Of a DNA stretch of 64,000 bases, positions 12,027-23,150 are shown in pieces. The notes under the pieces are model-generated. The model was not told the DNA's origin. It did not search any database and worked only from the letters and a program-made list of their open reading frames with translations. The stretch covers positions 258,782,969 through 258,846,968 of the forward strand of contig JBOZIK010000001.1 in assembly GCA_051453625.1 (NCBI GenBank). The letters run 5' to 3'. The position numbers and the translations under genes were made by a program. The DNA comes from Welwitschia mirabilis (lineage: Eukaryota; Gnetophyta; Gnetopsida; Welwitschiales). Numbering within the stretch: the first letter of the stretch is position 1; every line of letters starts with the position of its first letter.

Positions 12027-12215
12027 ACATCTAGAGGGTACAAGTTACTCTCTTACTCTCTAGAGGTAATTCATAATAATCTAGATGCACATATGTAAAA
12101 GGGATAATTTACTACCTTTACTCTCTAGAGGTGATCTGTTGTAATCCAAACTGATACATATAGAGGGAATAGTTTACTCTCTTTACTCTATAGAGGTAAT
12201 TTTTAACAATCTAGA
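12027..12215. repeat. minisatellite inside gypsy2 3' LTR
   Basis: About three copies of a unit of roughly 60 bp built around TACTCTCTAGAGGTAATT and AATCTAGA. The matching array in the other LTR is at 19075-19262. Confidence 0.75.
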
Positions 12216-12904
12216 ATACATTAATATAGGTTAACAAAAGGTCATAAACCTTAAGTCATAATGGATAAGGGTTGTGATGAAAGAATCCTAAGCAAACTAT
12301 AATGCATGATGTATGATTTATGACTAGAACTTACAACTTTATAAACAATATATAAAATGCTAAAAATCTTTTAAGAAATGTAAGATTTATGAGATGGAAA
12401 GAAAATATAAAAAAATAAGTAAGACAAAAACCATATAAAAAATAGCTTAAGTAAGAAACCATACCTGAATTTAAGATGAAAACTTTAAGAACTTTTGAAG
12501 ATTTAAGGATCCAAGATTTTCTAAGCTTCAAGTTGTAGTCACCAAGATTTGATATAAAAGGCTTTACCACAATATGAAATGAAAGGAGGAGAAGGTCCTA
12601 CTTATAGTAGAGAATGTGAAATTTGAAAAGTCACAAAAACATGAAGAGGCACCATTAAAAAATAGGATGGTCAAGGTGGTGGAAGTGGTAAAGGTGGTGG
12701 AAGTAATAGAAATTCCATAACCCCTAATCATTACCTTATCTAGCCAACTAGGTGCATAATATTTCATCGTAACAAATAATAATGCATTCATTAAAATAAA
12801 AAATTAAAATGAATCACTTAACAAGTAATTTTCAAAAAACACATAAAAATATTTTCCATGTTAAATAAGGAAAAGTGCAATAATTACACAAAGAAAATAA
12901 TATT

Positions 12905-12998
12905 AATGTAACCACTAATTTATCCATGCAATCATCAACTTAGCCACTAACTTAATCACTAAAATAACCAATAATTTAACCACTAATATAACCATTGA
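12905..12998. repeat. short tandem motif inside gypsy2 3' LTR
   Basis: Repeated variants of AACCACTAATTTA (ACTAACTTAATCACT, ACCACTAATATAACC and so on). The corresponding tract in the 5' LTR is at 19935-20070 and is longer, so copy number has changed since insertion. Confidence 0.65.
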
Positions 12999-13204
12999 AG
13001 ATCAGAATTAAATTAATGAGGGTTTACAACAAAAATAATATTATGTTTATTATAAAATGAAGGGACTTGAAATGATAATTATTATAGCACAAAATATAAT
13101 TACATCTCAATAATAAAAAATAACTAAATTAGCTTGTGCACTCTATAATTATTTTAATTTAGTTTTTAAGATAAATCTTTGGACTTGAAAGTCTAGACAT
13201 GACA

Positions 13205-13222
13205 TTTCTCCATCCTTTAAAA
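13205..13222 (-). other. gypsy2 polypurine tract
   Basis: The minus strand reads TTTAAAGGATGGAGAAA directly before the LTR start TGTCATG. This is the usual plus-strand primer position in LTR retrotransposons, and it confirms the minus orientation. Confidence 0.8.
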
Positions 13223-15420
13223 AGTTTCATCTTTGAAACTTAAACAAGAAAGCTTAGTTCTTTAATACATGTATTTTATATTTCAAAGTAGCTTTTGCTT
13301 CTATGTCTCCTAATCATTGTACTTTATAAACTTAAATTTGTCTTCCTTTAACCATAACTTTCTCTTAATTTAAAATTTTTAATTGGTTAAACTTCAAGTG
13401 TGCAGTTTAGTTGAATATCCGCTTCATATTTGTCTAAATATGGATATCAAATTTTTGTATTTGGAACTTAATGCAAAATACATCTTTAAAGAACTTTAAA
13501 ATGATTTTCTATAAGAAATGATAAATAATATTATGTTAAACAAATCTTCCATCAATACCATATAAATTGTTGAATAAGGTGAAATGTTGTCCACAAGACT
13601 TGTTGATCAATGATGATTGTGATAACACTAATCATCTCTAAAGTCTAAAATGATCAAGCCTCTATAAATTATCTTCTTCCTTTACTGTTCACTTTCACTT
13701 TGTGGTATGTTCTCTAAAAGTTGTACTATATGTGTATATTAACTTCAAATTTACAAAAACTCTTTTTTTATATATGAACATTTTAACCTTTCTCATTTCC
13801 TAAGGTTATAATGGTTACATGATTAGGAAAAGCATTATGAACTAGCATATTCTTTATGAAATGCTAGATAAAGGTTACATAATTACTTTTGTAACAATTA
13901 TAAGAACATAGTTGAATGTACTTATAGATGGCTAAAAACCATTATTTTCATAAACCAAACTATTTCAATGACCTCTTTTCTTCGACCAAAACCAAAATAA
14001 TCTTGAACTATTAAATATTGCAACATAATAGTCTCTCACTCCAATTTGTAACATTCACCTCAAAAGATTTCATGTAGAAAAGCCTAAGCTCATAAACTAT
14101 AAGTCTCTTCCATTGTAAACTCCTTTGTTATGTACTTCTTTCAATGCCTCTCTAACACTTCTTAGTTGAATCTTGACTCCAAAGGCTAATATGTACAATA
14201 TAGCACTTAATAAATTAGGGCTAAAATATGTGATAGAAAACAAAGCTTATTAACATATTCATCTACTTTTGATAAAGGCAAAGCAATAAGAAATACACTA
14301 AGTAAGTTGAAATGAGTGGATCTTTAAATTTATCATCAAGATAACTATTGATAATATACCATAGAAATATGGGTTTTCAAACTATTTACGTCTTATAAAG
14401 AACCTAGACACTCAAAAAGTTTCCTTGAAACAAAATTAGGAATTAAAACATTGAAAAGTATTATTTTATTTCTTTACATAAAAACTATACTTTATGATTA
14501 ATTCTAGGCAATAAAAGATGTTCAGCTTAAGAGGCTACTTATATGAGTCAAATTTTTCAAAAAAATACAACATAACTTATTTAAAGCTTTAAATAAAAAT
14601 AAGTCTCAAGCTTCTAGCACCAGTTCCAAAAAGTTAGTATTTAAAGCATTGTCAAACTAACTCTAGCATCTAAAGATGTCATAGTATTTTGATTAAAACC
14701 ATAGGAAATAAAACTTTATTCTTTTATTTCTAAGATAGCAAAGATTAATTAGCGTAAATGAATCTAATGTGTTAATTATAGGTGAAGGATCTTGATAAAA
14801 GTGAGTCACAAAGGTTTTATATATTGAATAACTGTCTATGTTGTTTAACTCAAAAATGATGTGAGGAGATTTTATAATGATCAAAATGAAAAAGGATAAT
14901 GAATTTACTTATACCTCCCAAATTATTACAAGGAGAATTGATGAGTATAATCCTAAATGAGATAGGTAAATAGAAAACGCACACTCCATAAGTTGCATGA
15001 CATGTATGCCATGATGATCATGGTTCATATGTAAATCATGAAACATCATCATGAAACCATAAACATCCTTTGCATTAATGTCAATTAAAAGTGGTGGGCC
15101 ACATGCCCCCAAATGAAAAAGGAGGATTCTTCTATAGTTTTGGATGTTGTCACGCATAGATACACATGCATGACCATCATATCATAACATCACATTCACT
15201 AGTTAGGCAAGTTAAGCTATCAAACCATACCCTTCATGAAGTGTTACTTGAAAACTAGTGCGTTATAAAGATGAGCAATTAAATAGCTTTTCCTTCTAAA
15301 TTTCAATGTTCTATGACATTTATAAATTTTGGAGGTAGTATTCTTCTCTCTATAGATTCTAAAACTTCATCCTTCTTCAAAGCCATATATCACTAGGTTC
15401 TAACCCCTTTCGTATTAAAT
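13223..15420 (-). other. gypsy2 interior, left part, no recognised genes
   Basis: AT-rich sequence with no retroviral motif found in either strand. The first bases after the PPT resemble the degraded polyprotein tail of gypsy elements (a KMKLFKG-like end on the minus strand). Short minus-strand frames at 14693-14884 and 14909-15157 have no recognisable features. Any former gag-pol here is beyond recognition by eye. Confidence 0.5.
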
Positions 15421-17460
15421 AGTTTAAATGACAAGCAACACTAAAGCCATATATCAACTTGTTCAATCATCTTTTAAGCCATTATCGATTTATTGTCTCA
15501 AACTGTTGACCATCTCTAGAGCTAGCTTCCTGGCCAAAGCTACGCATGGAAGTATCATTTGGCTAACATGCTCCTCAATCGTGCTCAAAATACAACCAAA
15601 TTTTTGTGCCTGATGCACCAAATCACTATCAGGTATCCAATAATCTCTTCGTGCTATTTTCAAGTCAAATACATGTTCTTTTGTCAATCTCATCCACCAG
15701 AGTCAGCGTCATCTAGCCGAAATGCCAAGGAGGATTCATTGCTTCTGGTATTTTTGAAAGAAATATAAACGTCTCACAAAATTTGGGACAAAAGTCTCCT
15801 GAAAAGCATCGCTGACAGTACCTCTCTTGGACCGAATGTTGTAGGATCTTCGGTCTCCGATCAACCAAATGGGGTTGATTTTCACATTTCTGAGACCCCT
15901 TCTCATGTCAAACCAGTTGCCACAACACCAAGTTGGCCTGTAAACAATCCCCATATTTGGTAAGAACAGAAGATGAATACTAAGTATCTGCTCAGATTTA
16001 GGGATGGACGAGTTCTTAGAGGAAAAATCTTTAGGACTTACAGTAAGTGGCCTTGGGATTGTCGCTAATTCTTCTAGGCCTTGAGACAATCCAGTCTAGT
16101 TTTCAAAAGAAAGAACGAAGAAATATGGCTGTTGGTGCATTCGACTAATGTCATAGAATGGCAGAGAATGGGCTTTCTAGCTCTGTAGATTCTCCAAACA
16201 AAATGAAAACGCGCTTTCAAGATAACACAGACTGATACGAACAAAAGCCCTAAAGGTGATTCTAGTGGTAGCCCTAAAAGGGGTCCGGAGATTCAAGTTT
16301 CCTATTATCCAAGCGCTGGTTTTCTCCACACATCTATATCTTTTGTAGAGCCAGTTGCTTGCCGGCTTTCCCTTTTAGTGTGTAGCTCCCAAGTGACTTC
16401 CTGAGACAGGCTTTAATGATTCCTCTGCAACAAGTCCTGGGATTGCTAATGGGTTATTAGCGTTTCAAAGTCATGGGTCGATGCCACTTTTAGAATAACC
16501 TTTCTATTCATACATCTGATAGGTTTCTCTTATGCTGATACATCCATGAGTTTATCAAATTCTCATAGCAAAAGATACGGCAACATCAAGTACATAGCAT
16601 TTGAGAAAATCCCTATGCCCCACTTTTGAGGACCTCGTAAATATTGGGTTGATAACCTCAGCAGTAGAGATATTCAGAATAATAATTCATTTCAATTGCA
16701 ATCAAGTGAACCAAATGCAAATTTCCATTACATGAACACTGAAGATTGTGAGATCTCAAAGGATCAATTACTCTGTGCAGTGGAAAGCCCCGTCCTTTCA
16801 AAGTAAGAGGAGACACAACTCATAAATGCCACAGAAAAGATGGGAGTTTTAAATAAATTTTCTAATCGTTGCAACTTATAATTCACTACAGAAATAGCAC
16901 CCCCAAGAGCACCTGCGCCTGATAACTAAACTGAAAGCTCATCCACAGAATGTATAAAGCCCTGATAAAGCAATTTAAAGACGCCTTTTAAAATCCTATT
17001 TCAGTTTTCTAATAATAGAGTGCAGTTGATGTATGAGAGCCTTTAGGTTTCCACTCTGAAAGATCTTTCTGATGATTGGACCCAATCTTCCTTATTTGTG
17101 ATGGACAAACCAGTGCCCCAGTCTTCAGTCTTATCATTAATCTCTACAACAACCTGAGATCTTCTCTTCGCTTTGCCCTAAGTTTGCAGCTTTCACATAG
17201 AAGAATAGCTTTCTTTGTGCATATACCCAAAAAAAATAAAAATAAAAATAAAACAAAAAAATTGTTCATGTAACGTAGACCTGAATTAGTTATCACAACA
17301 GGGTGACATGCGAGAGACGCTACCTTTGATCATATCGTAATGGAGGAAGTTGAAGCTCAAAGGGTCACAATAACCAGGCATATGCTAGAAGATGGTTTAC
17401 AGAATTTCTTCAGGCTTAATGATTGTGGTATAAAGCCACCTTTTTTCCTTGTTGTTTAGC
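15420..17460 (+). pseudogene. GC-richer island with broken coding-like frames, possible captured host gene fragment
   Basis: This 2-kb stretch is visibly richer in G+C and CG dinucleotides than everything around it. On the plus strand, open segments with ordinary globular-protein composition follow one another: 15559-15765, 15769-15960 (64 codons, one TAA before it), 16004-16081, 16207-16401 (65 codons), 16397-16495, 16450-16626 continuing 16630-16803 across one TGA, 17047-17154, and 17307-17456 (50 codons, starting HARDATFDHIVMEEVEAQR). They lie in several frames, so frameshifts, introns or both are present. Stops are mostly of the CGA-to-TGA or CAG-to-TAG kind. I do not recognise the protein and see no TE domain. 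Minus-strand frames of 117 and 67 codons (15736-16089, 15490-15693) overlap and cannot be fully excluded, but the plus strand is more protein-like over a longer span. It lies inside gypsy2 in the opposite orientation. Confidence 0.5.
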
Positions 17461-17602
17461 TATGTTTTATGTGGGAGGATAATGCTATCGGTCCTTCTCT
17501 GGTTCGCTTCTTACTTTCGCCGCAGTCCCTTTACCATTTCTTCTGCCCCTCTCTTTCTTCGTTTTTATTTATTTATTTATTATTATAATTTTTATTTTTA
17601 CA
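17222..17602. repeat. simple AT-rich tracts at the right of the island
   Basis: (AAAAT)n-like tract at about 17228-17262 and a (TTTA)n tract at about 17563-17600. The second is followed by TTTTTACAG, which has the look of a splice acceptor, but no convincing exon follows. Confidence 0.5.
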
Positions 17603-17777
17603 GACTGTTTAATCTCCCTCCTTCCAGCCCATCCTTGGATAGTTTATCAAATTGGTACGGTAACGTCTTAAGTCCACAATAGCTAAATTTTCATCTCCCA
17701 AACTGTTTTGACCGAGAGAAATGCAATAAACAACTCTAATAGAATGAAATATTACTTTATAATGAATTAAATTATGG

Positions 17778-17890
17778 GCCCTTTTTCGGAGGCAATAAGT
17801 GTGCTATAGTACAGTAGATGAAACATTTCCAAATATTTCTTTAAGGAGGTGCCCTTTTTCGGAGGCAATGAGTGTGCTATAGTAGAATAG
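17778..17890. repeat. 37-bp direct repeat, 73 bp apart
   Basis: GCCCTTTTTCGGAGGCAAT and the next 18 bases (…AAGTGTGCTATAGTA) occur at 17778 and again at 17851 with one or two changes. The function is not visible. The repeat lies just right of the GC-richer island. Confidence 0.7.
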
Positions 17891-18400
17891 AAAAAGCTGT
17901 TAATAGAGCATACCTTTACTATATCGTGTGTATTTTTTCTTTTTTTTCCTTTTTTATAAAGATTTAATTACTTATGAAATTAGTTTATTTAATTTTTTTA
18001 TTTTTTGTTTTTCTAGGTAAAAAAACTAAGTCACTCTAGAAAAATAGATAGTAGATCTTTGGTGTCTAGCATCCTCACATCTGCATTTGCATAGGTTTCT
18101 TTTTAAGCTTTTACTTCTGCACCTCTTAAGTAGACTTATACTACAATCCTTGTATCTATAAACATTAAAATATAGCAAACAAAATAAGGCACTTCCAAGA
18201 AGATACTTAATTCCATTATATGATAGATCACTTTTTGAAAGTGAAGAACAAGAATACTAAAATGGAAAAGTGGAGAATGAAGATTCAATTTATCTATGTG
18301 GTGCTACTAATTCAATAAACACACATTGTCAACTTCTTAGGTTTTAATATTAAAAGTTATTACAACTTAATAGTAATTATGCTAGCCAAGTCACCACGTA
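17891..18400 (-). other. gypsy2 leader region, no recognised gene
   Basis: AT-rich stretch with a pyrimidine-rich tract near 17930-18010, between the island and the PBS. In a minus-strand element this is the 5' leader where gag would start. No gag-like frame is visible. Confidence 0.4.
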
Positions 18401-18412
18401 GATCTAATACCA
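18401..18412 (-). other. gypsy2 primer binding site (tRNA-iMet type)
   Basis: The minus strand reads TGGTATTAGATC against the consensus TGGTATCAGAGC, with two differences. It lies a few bases inside the 5' LTR end at 18416. Confidence 0.8.
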
Positions 18413-19074
18413 AAATCTAATGTCCAAAAATCTACAACCTAATATTTTAACTTGAAATTTTTAACTCCCAATAGATATCTAGAAAACTTAACTACAAGCT
18501 ATACATTCACATGAAAATTTCAAGAATCAATAGATGATAATATTATTATCTTCTACTTAATTCACATTTCACAATCTATGAATAAAAATAAATAATTTTG
18601 CATTAAAGGAGAGTAATAAAAAATTGTAACCAATAAAAAGGAGATAAATACATTGCAAAATAATTATGAGTACAATATCACACTTTATTAGGACATCCAA
18701 GGTTCCACAACTAAATGAAAGCATTAAGATGACATCAAATTAATTCAATACTATAATACTACATAAGTTCTTTAGAAGAAGGAAGCACATAGATGATACC
18801 CAACATGTGATTAACTCCTCTTTGCATCATCTCTTATAGCATTTCATAAAAATGTAAGCATGGAGTGAGAACTATAACCTTCATAGTTCTTAGTATGACC
18901 CATGATAAGGTTTAGGTATGAGGTTTCTAAGAACAAGACACGTTTACATGAAAAATCAAATGTGACCAAGATGATTAAAGATTGCAATGTCGAACAATCC
19001 AAGATATACATTCCAAAATGCATTGCAAGATGTGACCAATATCTCATAACATTTATAGTAATTTGGCTAAACAT

Positions 19075-19262
19075 GTCCAAAGGGAATAATTTACTCCCTT
19101 TATTCTCTAGAGGTAATTTACAATAATCTAGATGCATATATCTAGAGTGGACAATTTACTTCCTTTACTCTCTAGAGGTAATTTATTGTAATCTAAACCG
19201 GTACATCTAGAGGAGACATGTTACTCCCTTTACTCTCTAAAGGAAATTTTTAGCAATCCAGA
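19075..19262. repeat. minisatellite inside gypsy2 5' LTR
   Basis: About three units of roughly 60 bp with TTTACTCTCTAGAGGTAAT, the partner of 12027-12215. Confidence 0.75.
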
Positions 19263-19934
19263 ATATATTAATATAGGTTAACAAAAGGTCACAAATCTTA
19301 AGTCATTATGGGTAAGGGTTATGATGAAAAAATCATAAGCAAAGTATGATGCATGGTATACAATTTATGAATAAAGCTTGCAATTTTAAATAATATATGA
19401 AATACTAAAAATGCCTTGAAGAAATGTAAGCATTATGAGACAAAAAGGAAATGCAATAAAGTAAGTAAGTGAAGAAACATATAAGAAAATATGTTAAGAC
19501 AAAAACCATATCAAAATTTACGATGAAGACTTAAGAACTCATGAAGATTCTAAGATTTTAAGGTTTTTCAAGCTCCAAGTTATAGTCACCAAGATTTGAT
19601 AGCAAAGCATTTCTTCAGATGTGAATTGAGAGCAGAAGAAGATCCTATTTATAGTAGAGGGTGTACAAAGACATGATAACATGAAGAAACACCATAATAA
19701 AATAGGGTGATGAAGGTGGCAAAGGTGTTGGAAGTCAAAGGGATTTCATAACCCATAACCTTTAATTTGTTTGGCAACTGGGTGCATAATATTACATCAT
19801 AATAAATAATAATTTATTTATTAAAATAAAGAATTAAAATGAGCCACTTAACAAGTAATTTCCAAAAACCACATTAAAAAAATTTTCCATGTTAAATAAG
19901 GAAAAGTGTAATAATTACACAAGCAAAATAATAC

Positions 19935-20070
19935 TAATGTAACTACTAATTTATTAAGTAATTAAGCACCAACTTATCCACTAACATAACCAGTAATTTA
20001 ACTACTACCATTGCCACTAACTTAGTAACTAACATAGCCACTAATTTAGCAACTAATGTAACCACTAAAG
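19935..20070. repeat. short tandem motif inside gypsy2 5' LTR
   Basis: Variants of AACCACTAATTTAGC repeated irregularly. It is longer than the equivalent tract in the 3' LTR (12905-12998). Confidence 0.65.
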
Positions 20071-20263
20071 ATCATAATTAAATTACCAAGGGTTTACAAC
20101 AAAAAGAATATTATGGCTATTCTAAAATGAAGGAAATTAAAATATTAATTATTATAGAATAAAATATAATTACATATTAATAATAAGAAAAATAATAAAA
20201 TTATGTTATGGACTCTATAATTATTTTAATTTAGTTTTTAAGATAAATCTTGTAGATGTGACA

Positions 20264-20268
20264 CTAAG
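20264..20268. repeat. gypsy2 target-site duplication, right copy (CTAAG)
   Basis: Matches 11371-11375 exactly. The sequence after it (GTAATTGGGTTTGAT) continues the copia1 LTR. Confidence 0.9.
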
Positions 20269-20583
20269 GTAATTGGGTTTGATAGATTGGAAAAAATTAT
20301 ATATTTAACATTTGAGTAATCCATCATAATATCTTTCATTATAGTTTGTAGTTATTCATCCATCTTGAATAGTATTAAATAGTTTTTCAATCCTTAATTT
20401 TAGGATTAAATTATACATACTCACCTATAAATTTTTATTTATATTTTTGGAATATTATGTGACTATATGTTAGGAATTTCTATAATGCTTATAATCACCC
20501 TCTCCAAAAAAAATTATTGTTATTAGTAGGTGTTGTATGAGCTACATTCTTCTTGCCTTTATTTATACATTTCCTTGTTAAAC
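20269..20583 (+). mobile_element. copia1 5' LTR, right fragment
   Basis: Aligns with the inner part of the 3' LTR (24930-25217). Shared landmarks include the GGAATATT(A/G)T...ACTATA block and the end ...TTAAAC / ...CTAAAC. It is followed two bases later by the PBS. Confidence 0.75.
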
Positions 20584-20585
20584 TA

Positions 20586-20597
20586 TGGTATTAGAAA
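20586..20597 (+). other. copia1 primer binding site (tRNA-iMet type)
   Basis: TGGTATTAGAAA against TGGTATCAGAGC, with three differences that are all transitions except the final base. It is placed directly after the LTR end. Confidence 0.7.
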
Positions 20598-20714
20598 TGT
20601 AGAGGAATAAAGGGATAAATTGGAATAGAAGCATTGCCAAAGTAGTAATTTTTGTTTCATTATTCTTTAATATTTTCTTCATTTATTAATTTTTTTTCCT
20701 AATAGCTTGCATAT

Positions 20715-21720
20715 TAAGGATGGCTGGTATAAGGATATCTAAGTTAGATGTAATACCTTTTGAGATCTGGCAAAAACAAATGGAATTTTTTTTGCAAATT
20801 AAGGATCATTGAAATGTAGTTAAAAATGAAATGTATGAAGTTCTCTCATAAAATGCCCTAGATGAATTAAAAAAGATATAAGCAGGAGAAGAGAGATAAG
20901 ATAATTAAGAAATATTTATCTTATTTATAGAAATGGAAGAAAACAACTTATATAAATAGTAGTGAACAAATATGAAAAGACGTAAAGTCTACATAAGTTT
21001 ATACCAAAGTCTCACAAGATGTAACAATTTAAGTATTGCACATGGAATATGAATTATTTATCATGTCAAAAAACAAAATAGTAAAGGAATATATCAACAA
21101 GCTATTTTAAATGAGAAGGAGATCTGCTTTGGCAAGCATGATATTCAAAGTGGAAGTTATTATTAAGAAATCACTAATAGAATTAATTTCAAAATTTATT
21201 AATTATTAAACTACTAGAGAAAACAAATAATATGCAAAATATAATATTTTAGCAATTAGAGATCATTTTACAGACACATGAGATAACATTTGATCTGGTT
21301 CTAAGGTAAAAATGAATAATGATTAATAACATGAAAGGCTTTTCTAGCAAAAAGAGATTTATTTGGTGGTGAAGGATATGTAAGAGGTTACTATGAATTA
21401 AAAGAACACCAAATATGATGAACTGAAGGAAAAAACAAATAATATAAAGAGCAGATTCAATAATAGGATAATTATCATACAACCCATCATAGAAGAAGAC
21501 GTGATTATGAAAGGAAAAACTCCAAATATAGAGGAAGAAGCAGAGTTTTCACTTGAATAATATTATAGCAATTGAAAAATTAGTTTATTTATAAGGGATT
21601 GCTAAAAATAGAGTAACCCAAAGAATGAGGATCTATCTTTGTTAATATTGAAGAAGAAAATTAGTAATATTCATGAAGAAATTTAGATCATATCCATTGA
21701 GAATTATATGTCTATGTTTA
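20715..21720 (+). pseudogene. copia1 gag (broken)
   Basis: A frame starting near 20718 reads MAGIRISKLDVIPFEIWQKQ and then MEFFLQIKDH. This is the N-terminal signature of Ty1/copia gag (…KLDG.NY..W...ME.FL..). Later frames are scattered. The zinc knuckle cannot be read with confidence. Stops are frequent. Confidence 0.7.
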
Positions 21721-21820
21721 ATTTGGTAGATAAGAGATTAGTGTGATGCATAAATAGTGGTTATACACATCACAAGACTAGTGATATGTAGTTATTTAAA
21801 TGTTGAAAAAGTATAAAGTG
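21721..21820 (+). pseudogene. copia1 aspartic protease active-site region (broken)
   Basis: At about 21750-21800 the frame gives CINSGYTHHKTSDM, matching the copia motif W.LDSGCTHHMTGD. The catalytic Asp now reads Asn, consistent with a G-to-A change. It lies between gag and integrase as expected. Confidence 0.7.
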
Positions 21821-22158
21821 GAATTATCGAATTTGTAAAAAAAAGATATGCCAAAACGATAGTAAAAGACACTATTAAAGTAAAGAAAATATCTATGAAT
21901 TTGAAGTTATATTATATCTTTCCTCTTTAACTAATAATTTATTAAGTACTTGGTAATTATAATGTAAAGGATTTCTTATTTTATTTAAGAATTATTATTT
22001 CATAATTAAAAACAAAATGTCAAGAGTATAATATTAGCAAAATGTATAGGAAAATCAAGTTTATATTACTTAAACATGGAGAATATTTGTGCTACTTTAC
22101 AATCAATTGTAATTAAAAATATTTTAATATTCAAAGATGTAAAGATAAAATCAAAGTT

Positions 22159-23150
22159 ATGGACATAGTAATATTATCAGCCTTAAATGAAATGACTAAT
22201 AATCATGGAATTCTTAGATTAAATCACTATAAGAAATTAAGAGAATTAGATTGTAAAATCTATGACAAGTGGAAAGGTGTAGTAAGACCTTATCAAAGAA
22301 GGATACTAGATTACATGAAATTACTAGAACATGTTTTTGTAGATGCATGTAGGATTTTAAAGATTCTAAAACCATATTATAATAGATATTTATTGGTAAT
22401 CATTAATGATTTTACTAGATTTATTTGGTTATACTTTATGAAAACCAAGTTTGAGGTTTTAATGTTATTTAAAAAATAGATATTAGAATTATAAAATAGA
22501 AGTTAATTAAAATTTAGGAGAATTAGAATAGATAACAATGGTGAGTTTAATCTAAGCATTTTAAAACGTTCTACAGTAATGAAGGCATCAAACATAAGTA
22601 AACAAAGCCATACAATGAACCAAAAAATGGGATTCTTGAATGGAAGAATAAGACATTGATGTTATTGGATAGAACTATGTTGTCTCACATAATACTTTTA
22701 GAAAAATTATAGAAGAATAATATCTTTCTAGTAACATATCTTTAAAATTGGTGATCACTTTACAAAACATGGAACACACACCTTATGAGAACTAGTGTTA
22801 TAGAAAATACAAAAGAAGTGCTATGCCTCTGATCATGTGGTGTTTAGAGAAGATCAGTTCCTAGATTCAAAAGATAAATTTAATCTACAAATATTAAGAA
22901 ATAGATATACATGTAAATATGGATCACTACCATATCCCTTAGTGATATTAATGTCACTAGAGGTTCATTCCCAATAGTAATCATGATAATCTTTACAAGG
23001 TCATGATCCATCTTTATAGCTATAAGGCCTAATCATAATTATGAAAATGCCATGAAATACATCCTAAGAAGTAGAAAAGGTCTTAGAGTATAATTAAGAA
23101 TAGTCCTTGGAATCTTAGAAGTAAATCAAGACATTATACTAAGAGATATC
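22159..23150 (+). pseudogene. copia1 integrase (broken)
   Basis: The 106-codon open frame 22159-22479 ends with VFVDACRILKILKPYYNRYL and LVIINDFTRFIWLYFMKTK. These match the integrase core blocks of copia elements (…HADI.GP...L..NRY.L.F.DDFTR..W.YFLK.K). Downstream, RIDNNGEFN (about 22530) is the R.DNGGEF motif, followed by a degraded QNG.AERKNRT block at about 22640. Stops follow in all frames. Confidence 0.85.

Larger units (their letters stand above)
11376..13204 (-). mobile_element. gypsy2 3' LTR
   Basis: On the minus strand it begins TGTCATGTCTAGAC and ends TTGGACGTTACA. It aligns throughout with 18416-20263. It contains two internal minisatellites (near 12027-12215 and 12905-12998). 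The inner end abuts a polypurine tract. ORF-like stretches at 12331-12570 and 12564-12791 lie inside this LTR and I do not regard them as genes. Confidence 0.9.
11376..20263 (-). mobile_element. gypsy2: complete-ended LTR retrotransposon without recognisable gag-pol, minus strand
   Basis: 8,888 bp with LTRs at 11376-13204 (3' LTR) and 18416-20263 (5' LTR), TSD CTAAG, a PPT beside the 3' LTR and an iMet-type PBS beside the 5' LTR. All of these read on the minus strand. The interior (13205-18415, about 5.2 kb) shows no protease, RT, RNase H or integrase motif that I can recognise. It looks like a non-autonomous (LARD-like) element. A GC-richer island with plus-strand coding-like frames sits inside (15420-17460). 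The LTRs differ at roughly one position in five to seven by eye, so the insertion is old, though younger than copia1. Confidence 0.85.
18416..20263 (-). mobile_element. gypsy2 5' LTR
   Basis: Aligns end to end with 11376-13204, with right terminus ...GTGACA before the TSD CTAAG. It contains the same two minisatellites (19075-19262 and 19935-20070). The overlapping plus- and minus-strand frames at 18844-19137 lie within the LTR and are not genes. Confidence 0.9.

Noticed and set aside
15736-16089. 117-codon minus-strand open frame in the GC-rich island
   Set aside because: The overlapping plus-strand frames are more protein-like and continue as a series across the island. The minus frame has no continuation. 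I could not exclude it fully, so it is mentioned in the island entry.
17560-17612. Splice acceptor TTTTTACAG with a following exon
   Set aside because: The pyrimidine/AT-rich tract and CAG are present, but the sequence after it has no sustained open frame that joins the upstream segments.
18844-19137. Overlapping plus and minus open frames of 74 and 97 codons
   Set aside because: Both lie within the gypsy2 5' LTR, which aligns with the non-coding 3' LTR, where the frames are not kept open.
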